Shown: positions 44,019 to 56,537, counted from the first letter of the stretch. The stretch: 64,000 nt of DNA from Brasenia schreberi (GCA_036023115.1 JAYKKT010000059.1:3080001-3144000), one strand, 5' to 3'. Translations and numbers: made by a program. Notes: a model not told the origin generated them from the sequence alone.

Positions 44019-45146
44019 ATGGCTCTCAGGGTTCCGATTCCGACCAATCTGAGGTCCAGTAATCGTAGGAACTTTCTCGGAGAGATCAGATCCCGCAGGC
44101 AAGTCGTTGTCATGACACTTTCCGGCGGCGTAAAGCAAGACGCAAAGGAAGATTCTACATTCGGGTCGCGGTTAGGCCTAGAGATGTCGATTCAGGATCT
44201 CGAGCGAATCTTCAATGCCGGAGATCCGGCTCTCCGGAGTGTCGGGCCAGGCGACTCCCTGGGACTCGGCGCCTCTGGTCAGCCGGCGCGAGTCGCGTAC
44301 CAGGGCGTACTGGGTTCGTATTGCCAGGAGGCCGCGACGAAGGCGTTTGCCGTGTGTAGCGCCTTCCCGTGCGCCCAGATGGAAGATGCATTCCAGGCTC
44401 TTCAGGAGAAGACCGCCGACCGGGCCATCATCCCCGTCGAGAACTCTGTTGACGGAGTGATCGATCGGAATCTCGATCTCCTCCTGCGTCACAGCGTGAG
44501 CATTGTCGGCGAGCTCGTTCTTCCCGTCAACCACTGCCTCCTCGCCGCCCCAGGAGCCGCCCTCTCCGAAATCCGTCGGGTCGTCAGTCACCCTCAAGCA
44601 CTCAGCCACTGTCGTTCCCGGGTCGAGGAACTCGGCGTCGTCGTCGAGGAGGTCTCCAACTCGGCGGAGGCATGCCGGTTCCTCTCCGAGAACCCGATCT
44701 CCGACACGGCTATCATCGGCAGCAAGATCGCCGCCAAAGAGTTCGGCCTCTGTATCCTCGAAGAGAACGTCCAGACCCGGAATGAGACGAACGTGAACCG
44801 GTTCTTCCAGCTGGCCCTCAACCCGGTTATTCCCTCTTCGGATACGGCTGGCGTCCGGAAGACAACCGTCGCGTTCTCGTTGACGAATGGCGTGTCGGAT
44901 CTCTTCCGGGCTCTCTGGCCGTTTGAGAGTAGGAGCATCCCGGTGACGGGTGTCCAGCACCGACCGAACCGGAAGAACCCGGTTCGTGTGGTGGTCGGCG
45001 AGATCGGCACGGATCGCTATTTCGACTACATCTTCATCATCGATATTCAGGGGTGTGCTTCCGATCGTGCGGTTGCGAGGGCTATCGACCAGCTGAGGGA
45101 GATCGCGTCCTTCGTCCGCGTCCTCGGCACTTATGCGTCTCGTTGA
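44019..45146 (+). CDS. Arogenate/prephenate dehydratase-like protein, divergent active site
   Basis: A single uninterrupted 375-codon frame, GC-rich in the third position. N-terminal residues 1-40 are basic and Ser-rich, plastid-transit-like. The dehydratase domain (about 90-275) shows VAYQGVLGSY, IIPVENSVDG, IDRNLDLLLRH and VVSHPQALSHC. An ACT domain follows (about 285-370) and it ends FVRVLGTYASR. The family converts arogenate (or prephenate) to phenylalanine (or phenylpyruvate) in plastids. Departures from the usual plant sequence: the substrate-binding Thr-Arg-Phe motif reads NRF (Asn at residue 260, codon 44796-44798), the N-terminal GAYSE-type motif reads GSYCQ, and the ACT-domain ESRP motif reads QHRP. 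The Thr is considered catalytic in prephenate dehydratases, so activity may be lost or changed. The frame is intact and codon use looks selected, so a regulatory role is possible. Confidence 0.85.
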   Translation: MALRVPIPTNLRSSNRRNFLGEIRSRRQVVVMTLSGGVKQDAKEDSTFGSRLGLEMSIQDLERIFNAGDPALRSVGPGDSLGLGASGQPARVAYQGVLGSYCQEAATKAFAVCSAFPCAQMEDAFQALQEKTADRAIIPVENSVDGVIDRNLDLLLRHSVSIVGELVLPVNHCLLAAPGAALSEIRRVVSHPQALSHCRSRVEELGVVVEEVSNSAEACRFLSENPISDTAIIGSKIAAKEFGLCILEENVQTRNETNVNRFFQLALNPVIPSSDTAGVRKTTVAFSLTNGVSDLFRALWPFESRSIPVTGVQHRPNRKNPVRVVVGEIGTDRYFDYIFIIDIQGCASDRAVARAIDQLREIASFVRVLGTYASR

Positions 45147-45774
45147 TCCATAAAAGAGCCGATTCTCTTCGTCGTCACCTTCGTCTTCCTTGTTTTCGTT
45201 TGTTCATTCTTGCGTACCTAAAACCATCGGATCTATCCTGGCCGCCCGTCAGAAAACCGGACCGCGCCGGTCCCTCAGAGAGAGGAGCGAATGTAAAAAC
45301 TGTTTACGGGGAAGGAACTGTAAATAATAAATTCGCGGAATTATTTGTTTCCTGTAGAAGCTACAGCAAAACGTGCTCGATGCCCTAAATTTTCCTCCTT
45401 GTAACCTGGCAGTTAAAAGATTTTTTTTTTAAATTATTCTTCAAAATGGTAACTTCTTGGTTGAGACAAACGTGGACGTGGCGGTGTCAAATTTGAGTGA
45501 AAAAGAAGAAGTTCGAAACTGGCAAAAATAAAATAAATTTTAAAGAAAAAAAGGAAAACTAGTGGCCTCTTTGTTCCAGTTTCGAGTTTATTTTCACCAG
45601 TTTTGGTTTGAGTAGGTTCTCGGTTTGGTTTGATTTCACATGAAACTGTCGGGTTCGTTTTAAACCAGCCATGCCAAACATTATCCTGCACGTTACATAC
45701 GCAAATATCTACATATAAAGCCTATTGGTATCGTAAATATCTATATGTAAAGCTACATAGGAACTTAATTTTGT

Positions 45775-45876
45775 AGTTATATACTTGCCTAAGTGAGCTA
45801 AGTTCAATTGGAAATGAAAAAGTTATATACTTGCCTAAGTGAGCCAAGTTAAATTGGAAATGAAAAAGTTATATAC
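45775..45876. repeat. 46-bp tandem duplication
   Basis: agttatatacttgcctaagt recurs 46 bp apart (45775, 45821) with a third partial start at 45867. Units differ at only two or three positions. Confidence 0.9.
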
Positions 45877-46204
45877 TGTAATGTAAGCTTTACATTTTAT
45901 GATATAATGAAACGAGTATTCCACCAGAACTACACTGAGAATCAACTCGCGAGTTGGCCCCAACCATGAATTGAATCTGGTAGGTCCATTGAGACTGCTA
46001 AAATTGTTAAGAACTTATTTTGGCTCGATATTTTTCAACATAATGATATATATGAATTTGTCTGATCATCGTTTCACGTGCTATAGACATACACGCTTTT
46101 GAATCCCTAAAACAATTGGTTTTACAAAGCAATACATCAGAGTGGGTGGTCGAAAAAAAGAGTCGGATTGTGCAACGAAGCATACAGAGAATTTCCTTTT
46201 CTTT

Positions 46205-46300
46205 TGGATGCAATGAGGAGGAAGCCAATGCACACACCAGGTATGGAACTCATGACCTTTAAAATTTCCACTCAACCCTAGCCAGGTGAGCTATTGCTCT
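46205..46300 (-). repeat. tRNA-derived SINE-like repeat, best-preserved copy
   Basis: On the minus strand gagcaatagctcacctggct gives a good A box. aaggtcatgagttccatacc gives the B box 36 nt later, and gtgtgtgcattggcttcctc follows. It aligns over its length with the copies at 7840 and 8187. Confidence 0.65.
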
Positions 46301-46556
46301 TTATGTATATAGATAATTTCTAGTTGATTCAACAAAATTTAGAAAAATATATAAAAGAGATGGATTAGAGGGTTTTGTGCGCATGAAAAACTGATTGGTA
46401 GGTGGGCAGGTTTAGAAAATACCACTTCCAAAATTAAACTCATTGATCAATGGGTCAAATCCATCTTTCTCACTCTAAATTATGTACATCCAATTGTTCA
46501 TATATGCTTCCTAATAAAATATATACAAAGGCGGGCACAAGAAAATTTAGAAAAAG

Positions 46557-46717
46557 TATCGGAACCAATGGTTTGAAATCTTTGGTTCTGGTTTTATAAA
46601 AGGTAAAACTGAAACCGAACTGAGTGGTCTCCGGTTTCACCTGTTCCGGTTTCAGCTAGTTCCTAGCCTGGTTCCGATTGGGACCGCCTGGCCGGTTAGG
46701 AATCGGCCTTGTCTATA
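46557..46717. mobile_element. GGTTC-rich element fragment
   Basis: Shares gaaaccgaac, ccggtttc and the terminal ggccttgtcta end with elements at 42995 and 57748. The left end is unclear. Confidence 0.35.
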
Positions 46718-47279
46718 CCACCATACCACCGAACTTGATTTTAAAATCTGGTTTAATAATGCAAACTATAATCTCTACCGAAATCCGGTTTAAGCACAGA
46801 AGCAAAGACAATTCACCAACTCCTAATAATTAAGTTGGGAACTTAATTTGTGCCTTAAACATGTTTCCCACATTGATTTCTTTAATTTGCACAATCCACA
46901 AGTTTTAGTGCCTGGAAAGTTGGGTATTGTGTCGAAATCAAGTTAAGGCAGGTCATGCTTGATAACTGGTCATGTTTGTTGCTTATGCATGGGGCGATGC
47001 ATCTCCTTTACCATGCATGAGCTACTGAGCCTGGTCCAACCCATGTAAAAGCTTTTTTTTTTCTATTTCCTGCAAGGCAAAATGCAATTGCAAACCCACC
47101 TGTTATATTTCAAAGAATCCGTCGATAAATGAATCTTTCAGCTGTTGTCTGAGGGTCCAACGCCCTATATATCTTACATGAGCACTGGCACACACACACA
47201 GAGCATCTGGCGGATCAGAGTCGTAGAAGGTTTCGGGACAAATTCCATGTCTGAATCACCTTCTTCAATTGTTTGTAAC

Positions 47280-47314
<35 letters not shown>

Positions 47315-48055
47315 GATCAGGTATCATTTTTATCCAATTTTAATGGAAGTGTTTCTAAATTAATATCAAGATTTTCCATCAAAAGGGAAAACAGTCAGGA
47401 TGCTGGGGCGCATGCAACTTGAAGATTCAGTCAAAGGTTCTAGGGAGATTTCACGCTATCTCATCGTGCATATTCGCTCTCAAACTTGAAAAGGACTACA
47501 CATATAAGTAGTACGTACATAGATGGGCTGATATAATTTTTTGGTTTATTTTGACAATTTTTTTATCCTGAGGTGTCCTTTAGGATTTGTGTGGAAAGGT
47601 CCGATCGTGTTTATATTTATAAGCATCATTTCCGAATTTTTCACATCATCAGAAAGGTTACTACACTATCTGTAAATTATTTACTTGCAGCAACCTAATC
47701 CACTTTTCTAGCATCTTTTGCCCGGGCCCCTTTATTGAGCATCATCAATTTCAGCAAGCTCGTTTTTTCTGTGGTGTATATCTGAAAAAGGCCAATTCCT
47801 GCATTGCATATTTGTTCCTCTCTCTCTCTCTCGTCTACTTTCAACAAACTCTTCTGTGGTGTATCTACGAAACACCAATTCCAGCATTGCATAGTTATTC
47901 TTCTCTCTCTCTCTCTCATGTATGGTACTCAATTTTCTGATATCAGCAGATTCTGATTACCTTTGCGACGATTCTTTCGTCACCTTCTGTGGTTTGATAG
48001 AAGAACACACCGACCGACCCTTTATTCTAACAGCGAAAAGGAATCCTCCCCACCT

Positions 48056-48063
48056 TATAAATA
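48056..48063 (+). promoter_or_regulatory. TATA box of the RADIALIS-like gene
   Basis: tataaata about 100 nt upstream of the ATG at 48164, preceded by pyrimidine-rich sequence. It is a plausible core promoter; no transcript evidence. Confidence 0.55.
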
Positions 48064-48163
48064 GTTATCACTATGACAGTCCCTTTGTGCAAGAAAGCCA
48101 CCATCAATTAGGGATCCCCTCTTGAGTTCCCCCAATCTCTTCATTTCTTCACTCGTAAGGAAA

Positions 48164-48433
48164 ATGGCCTCCCATTTGGCTAGTTCTTCATGGACGGCAA
48201 AGCAAAACAAGGCATTCGAGGAAGCATTGGTGTTGTATGACAAGGACACTCCTGACCGTTGGAGGAGCGTGGCAGCCATGGTTGCTGGAAAGACTGAACA
48301 AGAAGTGAAGCAGCATTATGAAGTTCTCATGGAAGATTTGAGCAGTATCGAATCTGGCCGAATAGCATTTCCCAATTACAAGCCTTCCTCTGCAGATTCT
48401 AGCTATGGCTTGACAGATGGGGATCAAAGATAA
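48164..48433 (+). CDS. RADIALIS-like SANT/MYB protein
   Basis: A single open frame of 89 residues. The ATG at 48164 follows the TATA box; the longer upstream frame to 48122 is discounted because MAS...SSSW is the family start. The single MYB/SANT repeat occupies residues 8-60: [28 protein letters not shown], then [11 protein letters not shown], with the two Trp and the final Tyr of the helix-turn-helix. Residues 60-75 carry [11 protein letters not shown], the usual RAD/RL tail. RL proteins are small nuclear competitors that bind DIVARICATA-type MYB partners and block them. Family genes often have a short second exon after this point; here a TAA follows directly and no donor is seen, so the model is left as one exon. 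Confidence 0.9.
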   Translation: MASHLASSSWTAKQNKAFEEALVLYDKDTPDRWRSVAAMVAGKTEQEVKQHYEVLMEDLSSIESGRIAFPNYKPSSADSSYGLTDGDQR

Positions 48434-49393
48434 CTATTTTTCAGTCTTAGTAGAGTTGTTACGGAATAATAGTATCTTCCTTTTATGCCTTTGACGTTCA
48501 TTATTCACCATCTTCAAATGTTCCTAATTTTGTTTTATTTTTCTGCAGGCTGTTGATGTATTTGAAGCTGTAGCGTCAATAAAACGTTGACGTAGCGGTA
48601 GATATATGGTTGGAATGGTGAACATCTGTTCATTTACATGCACGCAGTGTGTCACTAGCTACTTAATACTAGTCGAATATGTTGTGGGGGTCTCTCCTTC
48701 CTCCTCTGCATATTGGTAGTATCATATATGAAAGGAATCGTGTTGTGCTTTTCTCAGGTTGGGAGTACAGGATATATAAAAGGATAGTTGTCGTTGTCCA
48801 AGTATGTACCTTGAGACTACTTTTAAGTATACATCTAAGACGACTTCTCTCTCTCTCTCTGTCTCTCTGTCTCTCTCTTCCTGGAAATCAGTCTGCTGTT
48901 AGGTTGATGATTGCTCTCAAATTCATGCATCGACCTAGAAATTATTAAATGTTATCAAAGAGACAGATGCACTCTGATGGTAGGAACCTTTAATATCCGC
49001 TAAGAAGAAAGTACAGGTAGAAATGCAGTGATGCCCTTTATCTCTATTTTTTTCACCTTTCACCATAGTCGTTTGTCATGTAATCACAGCCAAGGAGCGA
49101 GTTCAAATCATATTTGTAGAAAGTCAAGTCTAATAAGTTATATACCTCTACATTTTCATTGCGCTGGGGAACCTGACTGCTGCTACTCATTGCAAATCTC
49201 CAAGTTAGATGTATTGTTAAGATATTTTGTAATCTACTGTGAGTTATATAATTTATATATAATATGACGTGGACTCAGCCAAGGCAGCCGAAGCCGCATA
49301 AAGGATGCGTTTTATGTGTTTGTTATTTGATTATGTAACGAACGCTGTTTTGACGCTATTCTGTTCTTCGACATGCTTTTAGCCATTCTTTAG

Positions 49394-49435
<42 letters not shown>

Positions 49436-50621
49436 GGTATAGAGAGGATCTAGAGAGCGATCCAATCACGCATTTGTTGGTTGACATTTTAATTATTTCC
49501 CAACAGTTCACATGCATTCATCTGGGTAGGTAGGGTAATCGAAAATCCCGACCATACAGATGCATCCGAGACTTGAGATGGAACTTGTACTATCAACTAT
49601 CAGATATCAAATGATACAAAACCCGTTTTGGGGAGAAAAGATCGGGCGATATCGAATATAATCATAATGAGTTGTGTTAAGTCTCAACATATCACTTGAA
49701 ACCATGTGGTAACTTGGGATTTGTGAGAGCAATATCTACTGTCTCGTCAAGTGGTACTGGTGATGTAGAGTAAAGATTTGTACGCAAGAAGCATAAATAA
49801 AATATGACTTGGTATGATCTGATCCTTTGCGTTTTAACTAATAATATTTGAACAAGACTTGAAGCAAATATAGGGCAAATATGTTTTGGAAGAAGACGCA
49901 CATGCCAGTCAAGAGAAGAAGGGAAGAAAGAACAAGACAAGATTTATATGGTTCTGTTAATTAAAGATGTTCGACTCCTATTCTATCAGCAAAAAACGAA
50001 GATGATTTTCACTATGATTAATAACGGCATACAATCAGAATGATCTCTACGGCATGACCTCTTCTTCAAATCGTAACCCCTGTGACATTTTTTTTCTATT
50101 CTGCCTCTCGAAATATCTGCAACAAATTATCATAAAGGACAATTCGGGTTGCATAACTAGCTTTTCAGGTCGGATCGCAATCCGCATCCATCATAAATTC
50201 AAGCAACGTTAACACTAATAAGTTAAGAGTTAATTTGCAAATGTTTGGACCTTTAGCAGCATAAGTTATCTGTGACATCTTTGACCGAATTGAATCAATT
50301 AACACTGTAATCATCGTGCATGATCTTCGGAAAGACAGCAAGTTTTCTCATAGTTAGATATCCCCTTCAAATTTTCAACCGTTGCATGGCATATATATGC
50401 ATATTGCAACGGAAATTAGAAATGCTTATCAGCTGTTAACAGCCATCAGTTCTGCGGAAGAGCAATAAATTGACGAGCCTTTGATCTGTTCGTCGGATTA
50501 TCCACGTAAGTGTTGAACTCATGTATGTGGTCATATAGAGTCGCTGCGTTGCACCATCATTTTCAGTTCAGTATAGCATGCATGGTACCACGAGTAATGG
50601 CAAATATTTACCTTTGACAGT

Positions 50622-50665
<44 letters not shown>

Positions 50666-52666
50666 TTGCGTGTGTGACATGAGAGATACCTGCATAATGT
50701 TTCCCGACGACGAAAACTCCGGCATGTGAGTGAATCTCTGATCAGCTGTTTAGCCTGCCGCTCGCCTATGTGTGCCGGAGGTATTTGTTCAGCTGAGTTG
50801 ATGCAGCGGATTTTCGCGAGGTTCCCACATAGGGGTTTTTCAGGAAGAGGTTCGCATATAGTCTCACACTCTTTTTCACTGTGTGTACGTATATTTTTCT
50901 ATGTTTCTCACCTATAATGGCTAGCCTTTTATAAGCAGCTCGCTCCCCCCTCATCTCGGATATTCCTCCAATGGCTTTCCTCATCGAGAGCGTTGACGGA
51001 GACGTTACCGAGAATGACCAGACCTTATGTGTAACAATTCCTGGGTCCCATTTCTCCATTGATGATTTCCAGGTTCTAAAGGGATAACGGAAAAGACTAC
51101 ATTTCTTAAAGTCCGCTCTTTTCTTTCAATTTTAGTTTGCCATGATAAACCTTATGATACTCCTTAGTGCGGTCAGATTCTTTTCCTCAACCTTTTGACT
51201 CCTTCCCGGTAAGGTAGCAAAAGCATCGGTACCTCCTTCCTTTCGGTTGAGTTTAGCAGAGGATTCCCCTTTGTTCATTAAATTGGTTGCCACGATCTTT
51301 GTTAGCTTTAGAAGATAGAGACTGGGCACTCATTTTCTACTGCATTGGAGGGATCTATCTATACCATAATTGAGTGTTAAAAGGATCGAGCTCTGAAATA
51401 CTGAATATGACTCGAAAACGAAGATTGTCTGCGCCTGAATCTTGAGGCGATTGGCTGATATTTCTTTTCCATTTGAGAAACAGCTGCATAACATAACGTG
51501 AGTGATAATCTCATGAGGAGGAGTTGGATTTTGATAGTTCACTGCTCATAAGATGATGATGGGTTTGCTTAGCTGAAAATTTTCGTGAATTTTATGGACC
51601 AATCTGATCGAGTCTTTTCTGTTTGTGTTGTGCACTCTGTTGAAATTGCGCTAATATAGATCAGTATCAACAGGATTCCATGAAAATGAAGGACCTGATA
51701 TCGGGTGAATTTACCTTTAGTCATCTAGTTGTTTGTTAGTGTTATTATGTCCATGCACCTCTCTCTCTCTATCTGTGTGTGCGTGTGCACAATGGGTTCA
51801 AGCCGCTTATTTATGTACAAATCTTTTACCAGTTGAAGGCTTGATATAAATTTGTTTCCTTCTTTGAAAGAAGTGCACCCATGGTTTTAAAGATAATCGC
51901 TGATATATTTTGCATTCTGAACAGATGACTACCTTGAATAAGCCCATCAGTCCTTACCTATCAACTTCCATGGTTGAATCGCAGTCTAGCCCTCAATTCA
52001 GAAGAAGGAAAAATAACAGTAGCTGCAAGTGGCCATCCTTCAAGTGATTCTAGTAGCAGAAACACGAAACTTGGTGCAAAACATCAGAGACAGTGGTGTA
52101 CTCACATTCGACGACAATGCTGCCTCCCAACTAGCTGGTTTGTACCCTGAGAGAGAGGTTGGCAACTTCTCTAACTCGATAGCAGACGTCAATCCAGACA
52201 AAATGTTCGCAGTGGAAGCGAATGATGCAATATTTCAGCCCTTCACTTCAGGTTTCACATCTTCATTAGAGTGAGCATATGCAAGTTCTTAAAATGGCAG
52301 GCCTGGAAGACGAATTTGGTTCGGATTTTGCAACTGATACTCTTGCGGTGAATGTGTGCTCTGCAGTGAAGCTCCAGGGCAGTCAGATGGATCAGATTGC
52401 AAAGAAGTCTCAAGAACACAATTGATCCGTCACATTGGAGGATTTGTCATCAGCTATGACAAGGAAGGAACTCATGTCATTGATTTAAGTGTGAAAGGTC
52501 AATTGGACGAGCTGGTAGCTCGCATTCAGTGAAAGGATCAAAGTGCAAGTAACGTTCAGAGCTTCGGATCCATCAATGATGCAACCTAAGCCACATCCCC
52601 TCAAAAGTATCAACGGGAGTGTCTGAGCTCTCAGCTCCAAAATTTTTACAGCAGAGATTATTTCTG

Positions 52667-52731
<65 letters not shown>

Positions 52732-53386
52732 CATTTTACAGGGCAAACCAGGCCTTGCTGAAGTCAGATAGGAAGTTGTTTAACTTGAAAGGTTCATACA
52801 TCACCTAATATGAAATTTTTATGCGTGCAGAAAGGAAAATAAAAGAAGTGTAGCTTCCCCACCACCTCGAGTCCACGCTTTTCTTTTCTTCCTAGGTTTT
52901 CTTGTTCCCTAGGTGAATAGAATCCTATATATTTAATAATACCTGACTTTGATCGTCAGACTTCATTTTGAGGAACTAAATAGCTTAAATGGAATGTGGG
53001 TTTTAATTCCCCGGCATAAAGTTCATACCACGGACTTCTAAACCTCCGCAAGCTTCAATACTTTATCAAATACCTGCTCTTGAATACAGTTGACTGGTTG
53101 AATATTGACGGACATCCCAGTCTCTCATTCCAGGAAGTTTCACAGAACAGTTGCACACAACAGATAATGATAAAGCAAAACTTTGCATACAGAAATTTCA
53201 GTCACAGAGACCACAGAAGGAACTATCAGAAGCTGCAAACATATAAAATCACAACATGCACTTGGGAGTTATTTACTAAATAAGTGTCGATATTAACATG
53301 CACAAGGGAGTTATTTACTACTTATATGTCGATCAAGCGACATTACAAGCATGTATCAAGAACCAGGATAACGTTCTCGGCAAATT
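48434..53386. other. Intergenic, weak coding remnants
   Basis: No confident gene. Simple-sequence tracts are (GA)n 49399-49430, (CT)n 50626-50661 and (TA)n(GA)n 52668-52729. The last 100 bases are the 3' flank of the GEM-like gene. Confidence 0.5.
51930..52560 (+). pseudogene. Unrecognised coding-like remnant
   Basis: Successive plus-strand frames have protein-like composition. One runs 52029-52274 (NIRDSGVLTFDDNAASQLAG), then shifted frames give AGLEDEFGSDFATD and HIGGFVISYDKEGTHVIDL. Frame changes and stops separate them and no splice pairs restore continuity. A possible upstream exon begins at 50971 (MAFLIESVDGDVTENDQ). I cannot name a family; it looks like a decayed or poorly spliced gene. 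Confidence 0.3.
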
Positions 53387-56271
53387 TCAATTGTGAAATG
53401 CACCTGAATGGTTCAGAATTTCAGTGAGGCTGTGTAGTGCCTTATCATAAGATACAAACCCCATAAACCAGACCTCATGGCCATCACTTGTAACTATTTG
53501 AATGTACTTTTCACTGGGGTTTAATCTGTTGGAAGACGGGGTCACTGCAGCTAACTGCCCAAGAAGCACAATTACCTGCATATAAAACATAAAATGACCA
53601 ACATTAGAAGTGTTGCCATAACGATGATCCAACAAATACCTTTCCACCTGAATATATTATTTCATAGAAATGATCAGCCTGCTCACTTCATTGGTTTGGG
53701 AAAAGGTTTTTCTAATTTGGAGACTAGGCCACTATTTTCCTAATAAAATTTATCAACAAGTACCTTGTAGTAAATCCATTCCTGCTGCCCTGGGTGGGGA
53801 CTATAACACAGTGGACTATCACTGCAAAAGGCAAGCCTGGCTGTAGATAAATATAAGGTTCCTATTACAGGCCCAGAAGAAGTTGATAAATAGCAAGCGA
53901 ATGATTTCCGGAGCTGCTCCCCTGGCAAGGTCTGAAATAATTGATGGAAAATCTTGTCCTGCCCACCTTCAATGAGAGACTTTGTACCCTGAGCAATTCT
54001 TCCCAAGGCTGCATCTATGGGATTTGGACTAGTTCTCACTGATAAAAAGAAATAGCAACAGCAACTTTTAGAACCACAAATCACAGATTCAAGACTATGA
54101 ATTCTGAAAAAGGAAAAGAACAAAAACAGGCACTCAACATGGAGATGAGGAATGGATTGCTGAAAAATCGGACAATAGTAATTAGTAAATCCCTCGTTTT
54201 GATGCTATTGAATGTGGAAACACATTAAGAATAGTAAAGTTCTATTTTCATATACAAGATTGCTTAACCATATTAAGAAGAGTAAATTCCTAGGCATTGT
54301 TGTGATTAACATTACAACAACAACAGAAAAAGTACCGCAGGAGTCACCAAGAGTATAAATGAAGTAATTCATCTCAGTGTTATCTGCGATACGTATCGTA
54401 TCCACGATACGATACTGTATCGTACGATACGGCCAGTGCGATACACCTAAATTTTTTTTTTTCAAATTTTTTTTTTCAAATTTTTTTTTCAAATTTTTTT
54501 TGCAAGTTTCTGCCCTCTCTTCACTTCCCTTAAAGGCATCCTCCAATATGCTTATAATTTGGGTTTATAATTTCATTTATTTAATAAGAATAATGTATAA
54601 AAAAAATTTATGACAAAATCATTTCCCTTTCTGTTACAACTTTTAGGTATATTTTTACTAACAGTTTCTAATTTCATAAGATCGTAAACAATTAAAAACA
54701 TTTAGTTCTCTCGGTTCATTGAGTAGGGATTTCACAACTTCACTATTTTAGGGTTCACGTTACATGACTTCCATTGAGTTTGAACATTATCAATGTGTGT
54801 GAGGCTTAACTCTGTCTGTGAAGTGAGAAATGAAGCTCATGCATAAGTTAAAAAGCTAGTCTCCAATAAGAGAAAAAGGGGACATCATCAAGTAATAATA
54901 TCACATAATTGAGGTGTCATAGACTCAATAATCAAAGAAATGGAGCTCTTTGTTTTGCTCACATATGAAAATTAGCAAATATGACAACTACATGTACAAA
55001 GATAGCAGTTTGTTAATTTTGATATATTATATGAGTGGATTATGGAAGATAACGAAGAAAATGCACTCCTAAGTCCTAACTGAAGAAGACATTGCATGAA
55101 TTAATTTGAAGTGCAACAACATCATCAAGGAGAAGATGAAGATTATTTAGTTAATGATCCTGATATAAATTTACAATATGTAAAATATAAATATATTTTA
55201 TTTTTTGATTCAAAATATATAATTTTGGATGCAATTGTTCAATATTAAATGTTCAATTTGTGCTAAACTTTGCATTATATGAATTTTAAATGTTCAATTT
55301 TTCAAAATTTTCCAGAATTTTCTTGATTTTTTCGGATTTTTACTAATTTTATTGATTTTTTAAATAATTTTTATAGTTTTTTAATATTAAAGTACGATAC
55401 GATACGATACGCCCGTATCGTGGAGCCCAGCGATACGTGATACGATACGCGTCAGACAACACTGATTCATCTCTTATCATGGAGCCCTTTCAGGATTGTT
55501 ACTGCTATATATTAAAGCTTTCTAGAACATAAGTTCACCAGTGCTGGCTTGCCAAAAAGAACATCTTCAAAGCCGGCTTGAAATGAAAGCCTACGATAAA
55601 CTAGGCCAAGTCATGAATCATTTTCCCAATCACCACGTCCCATGAAAAACCAGGATTAAATTTCCTTAAAAGCGAGACAGAAGCGTTGCATCAAAAGGTC
55701 CCATCCATCCTATACAAGTCCACAAATAACTATGCAGCTGCATAAAAGCATATCACCACAGATATGCCACTTCTTGTCCTCATATTTTAAGACAATGCAA
55801 ATTCAGATTTTTCGTGATAAAAGATGGAGGAGGCTAGAGGAACATTATTTGTAAAATTGTGCTCGATTTCAACGCGGCAACCACAACCAGAGTTTTGGAT
55901 AAGAACCAGCACGAATCAAATTTTTTAGAACGAATGAAAGGATTTGATTTGGTTAGACAACACCTGTTAATTTACAAGGATCGGATCTCTAGCAAGGCAT
56001 GCAATGTATCGCCAAATATCCAATATGAATCTACACAATCTAATGAATCTACAGAATCAATTTTTGTTCCAATTAGCGGATTTTAGCAGAAATGATCATG
56101 AATCCAGAGAGACAATGGCTCACAATGTTGCCAAACGTTCCCAGCGTATCCTTCGGCTTGCCTGGCAGTCTCATCTATCTTCTTTCCCACCTTATTGAGC
56201 ACGCCCACGATCGTATCCATCGGGCCTGAAAACAACGCCAAATATTTGTTTCATTTTCACTTCATCGCAAC

Positions 56272-56308
<37 letters not shown>

Positions 56309-56537
56309 TCTTGCCGGTTGAGTTGGGGACGGGGGAGGCTTGCACGTAAGGGTTTGGGGCGACGTTCTGGTAATTCGGCATCCCGCCGGAGACCTGTGGG
56401 CCAGAGTAGTAGTTGGCGTAGTTGGCTGTCCTGACTGCGGTTGTACCACCCTTGCCGGGATCCATGGCGTCGACAGCGACCCACGAGGCTGCCTGCTGGT
56501 TCACGGGGTGAGCATCCGGTACCGTTGGCACGCCCAT
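53387..56537 (-). CDS. GEM-like protein with GRAM domain
   Basis: Four minus-strand exons: 56537-56309, 56225-56124, 54038-53764 and 53575-53387, all in phase, 264 residues. The N-terminus is Pro/Gln/Asn/Tyr-rich and disordered, reaching [10 protein letters not shown]. Exon 2 gives the family core [19 protein letters not shown]...GNVWQH. Exon 3 continues into the GRAM domain ([32 protein letters not shown]). Exon 4 ends it ([29 protein letters not shown]). Plant GEM/ABA-responsive GRAM proteins bind phosphoinositides or partner regulators and modulate ABA and cell-division responses. The exon 1 donor is GTTCTC, opening directly into a CT microsatellite. Intron 2 carries a hAT element. ATG 56537 is the first in frame; a different-frame ATG lies 29 nt upstream. 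Confidence 0.9.
54375..55464. mobile_element. Non-autonomous hAT element with intact target duplication
   Basis: Terminal inverted repeats cagtgttatctg (left) and cagacaacactg (right) fit the hAT end consensus. The 8-bp duplication attcatct flanks it at 54367-54374 and 55465-55472; counted without the shared C it would be 9 bp. Both subterminal regions are packed with gatacg/cgtatc words that can pair with one another and with the other end. The 1.1-kb interior is AT-rich, with ttttttttcaaa repeats, and codes for nothing. It sits in intron 2 of the GEM-like gene. Confidence 0.88.
56276..56308. repeat. (GA)n microsatellite at a splice donor
   Basis: Minus-strand (CT)n beginning two bases after the exon 1 boundary of the GEM-like gene; the donor is part of the tract. 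Confidence 0.85.

Larger units (their letters stand above)
45147..48055. other. Intergenic, repeats
   Basis: No gene seen between the dehydratase-like and RADIALIS-like genes. It contains a 46-bp tandem duplication, a SINE-like copy, a GGTTC-rich element, a (TG)n tract at 47286-47315 and pyrimidine tracts near 47816-47930 upstream of the next gene. Confidence 0.55.

Noticed and set aside
44178..44960. 260-codon minus-strand open frame
   Set aside because: It is the antisense shadow of the GC-rich dehydratase-like gene; no domain and no start context.
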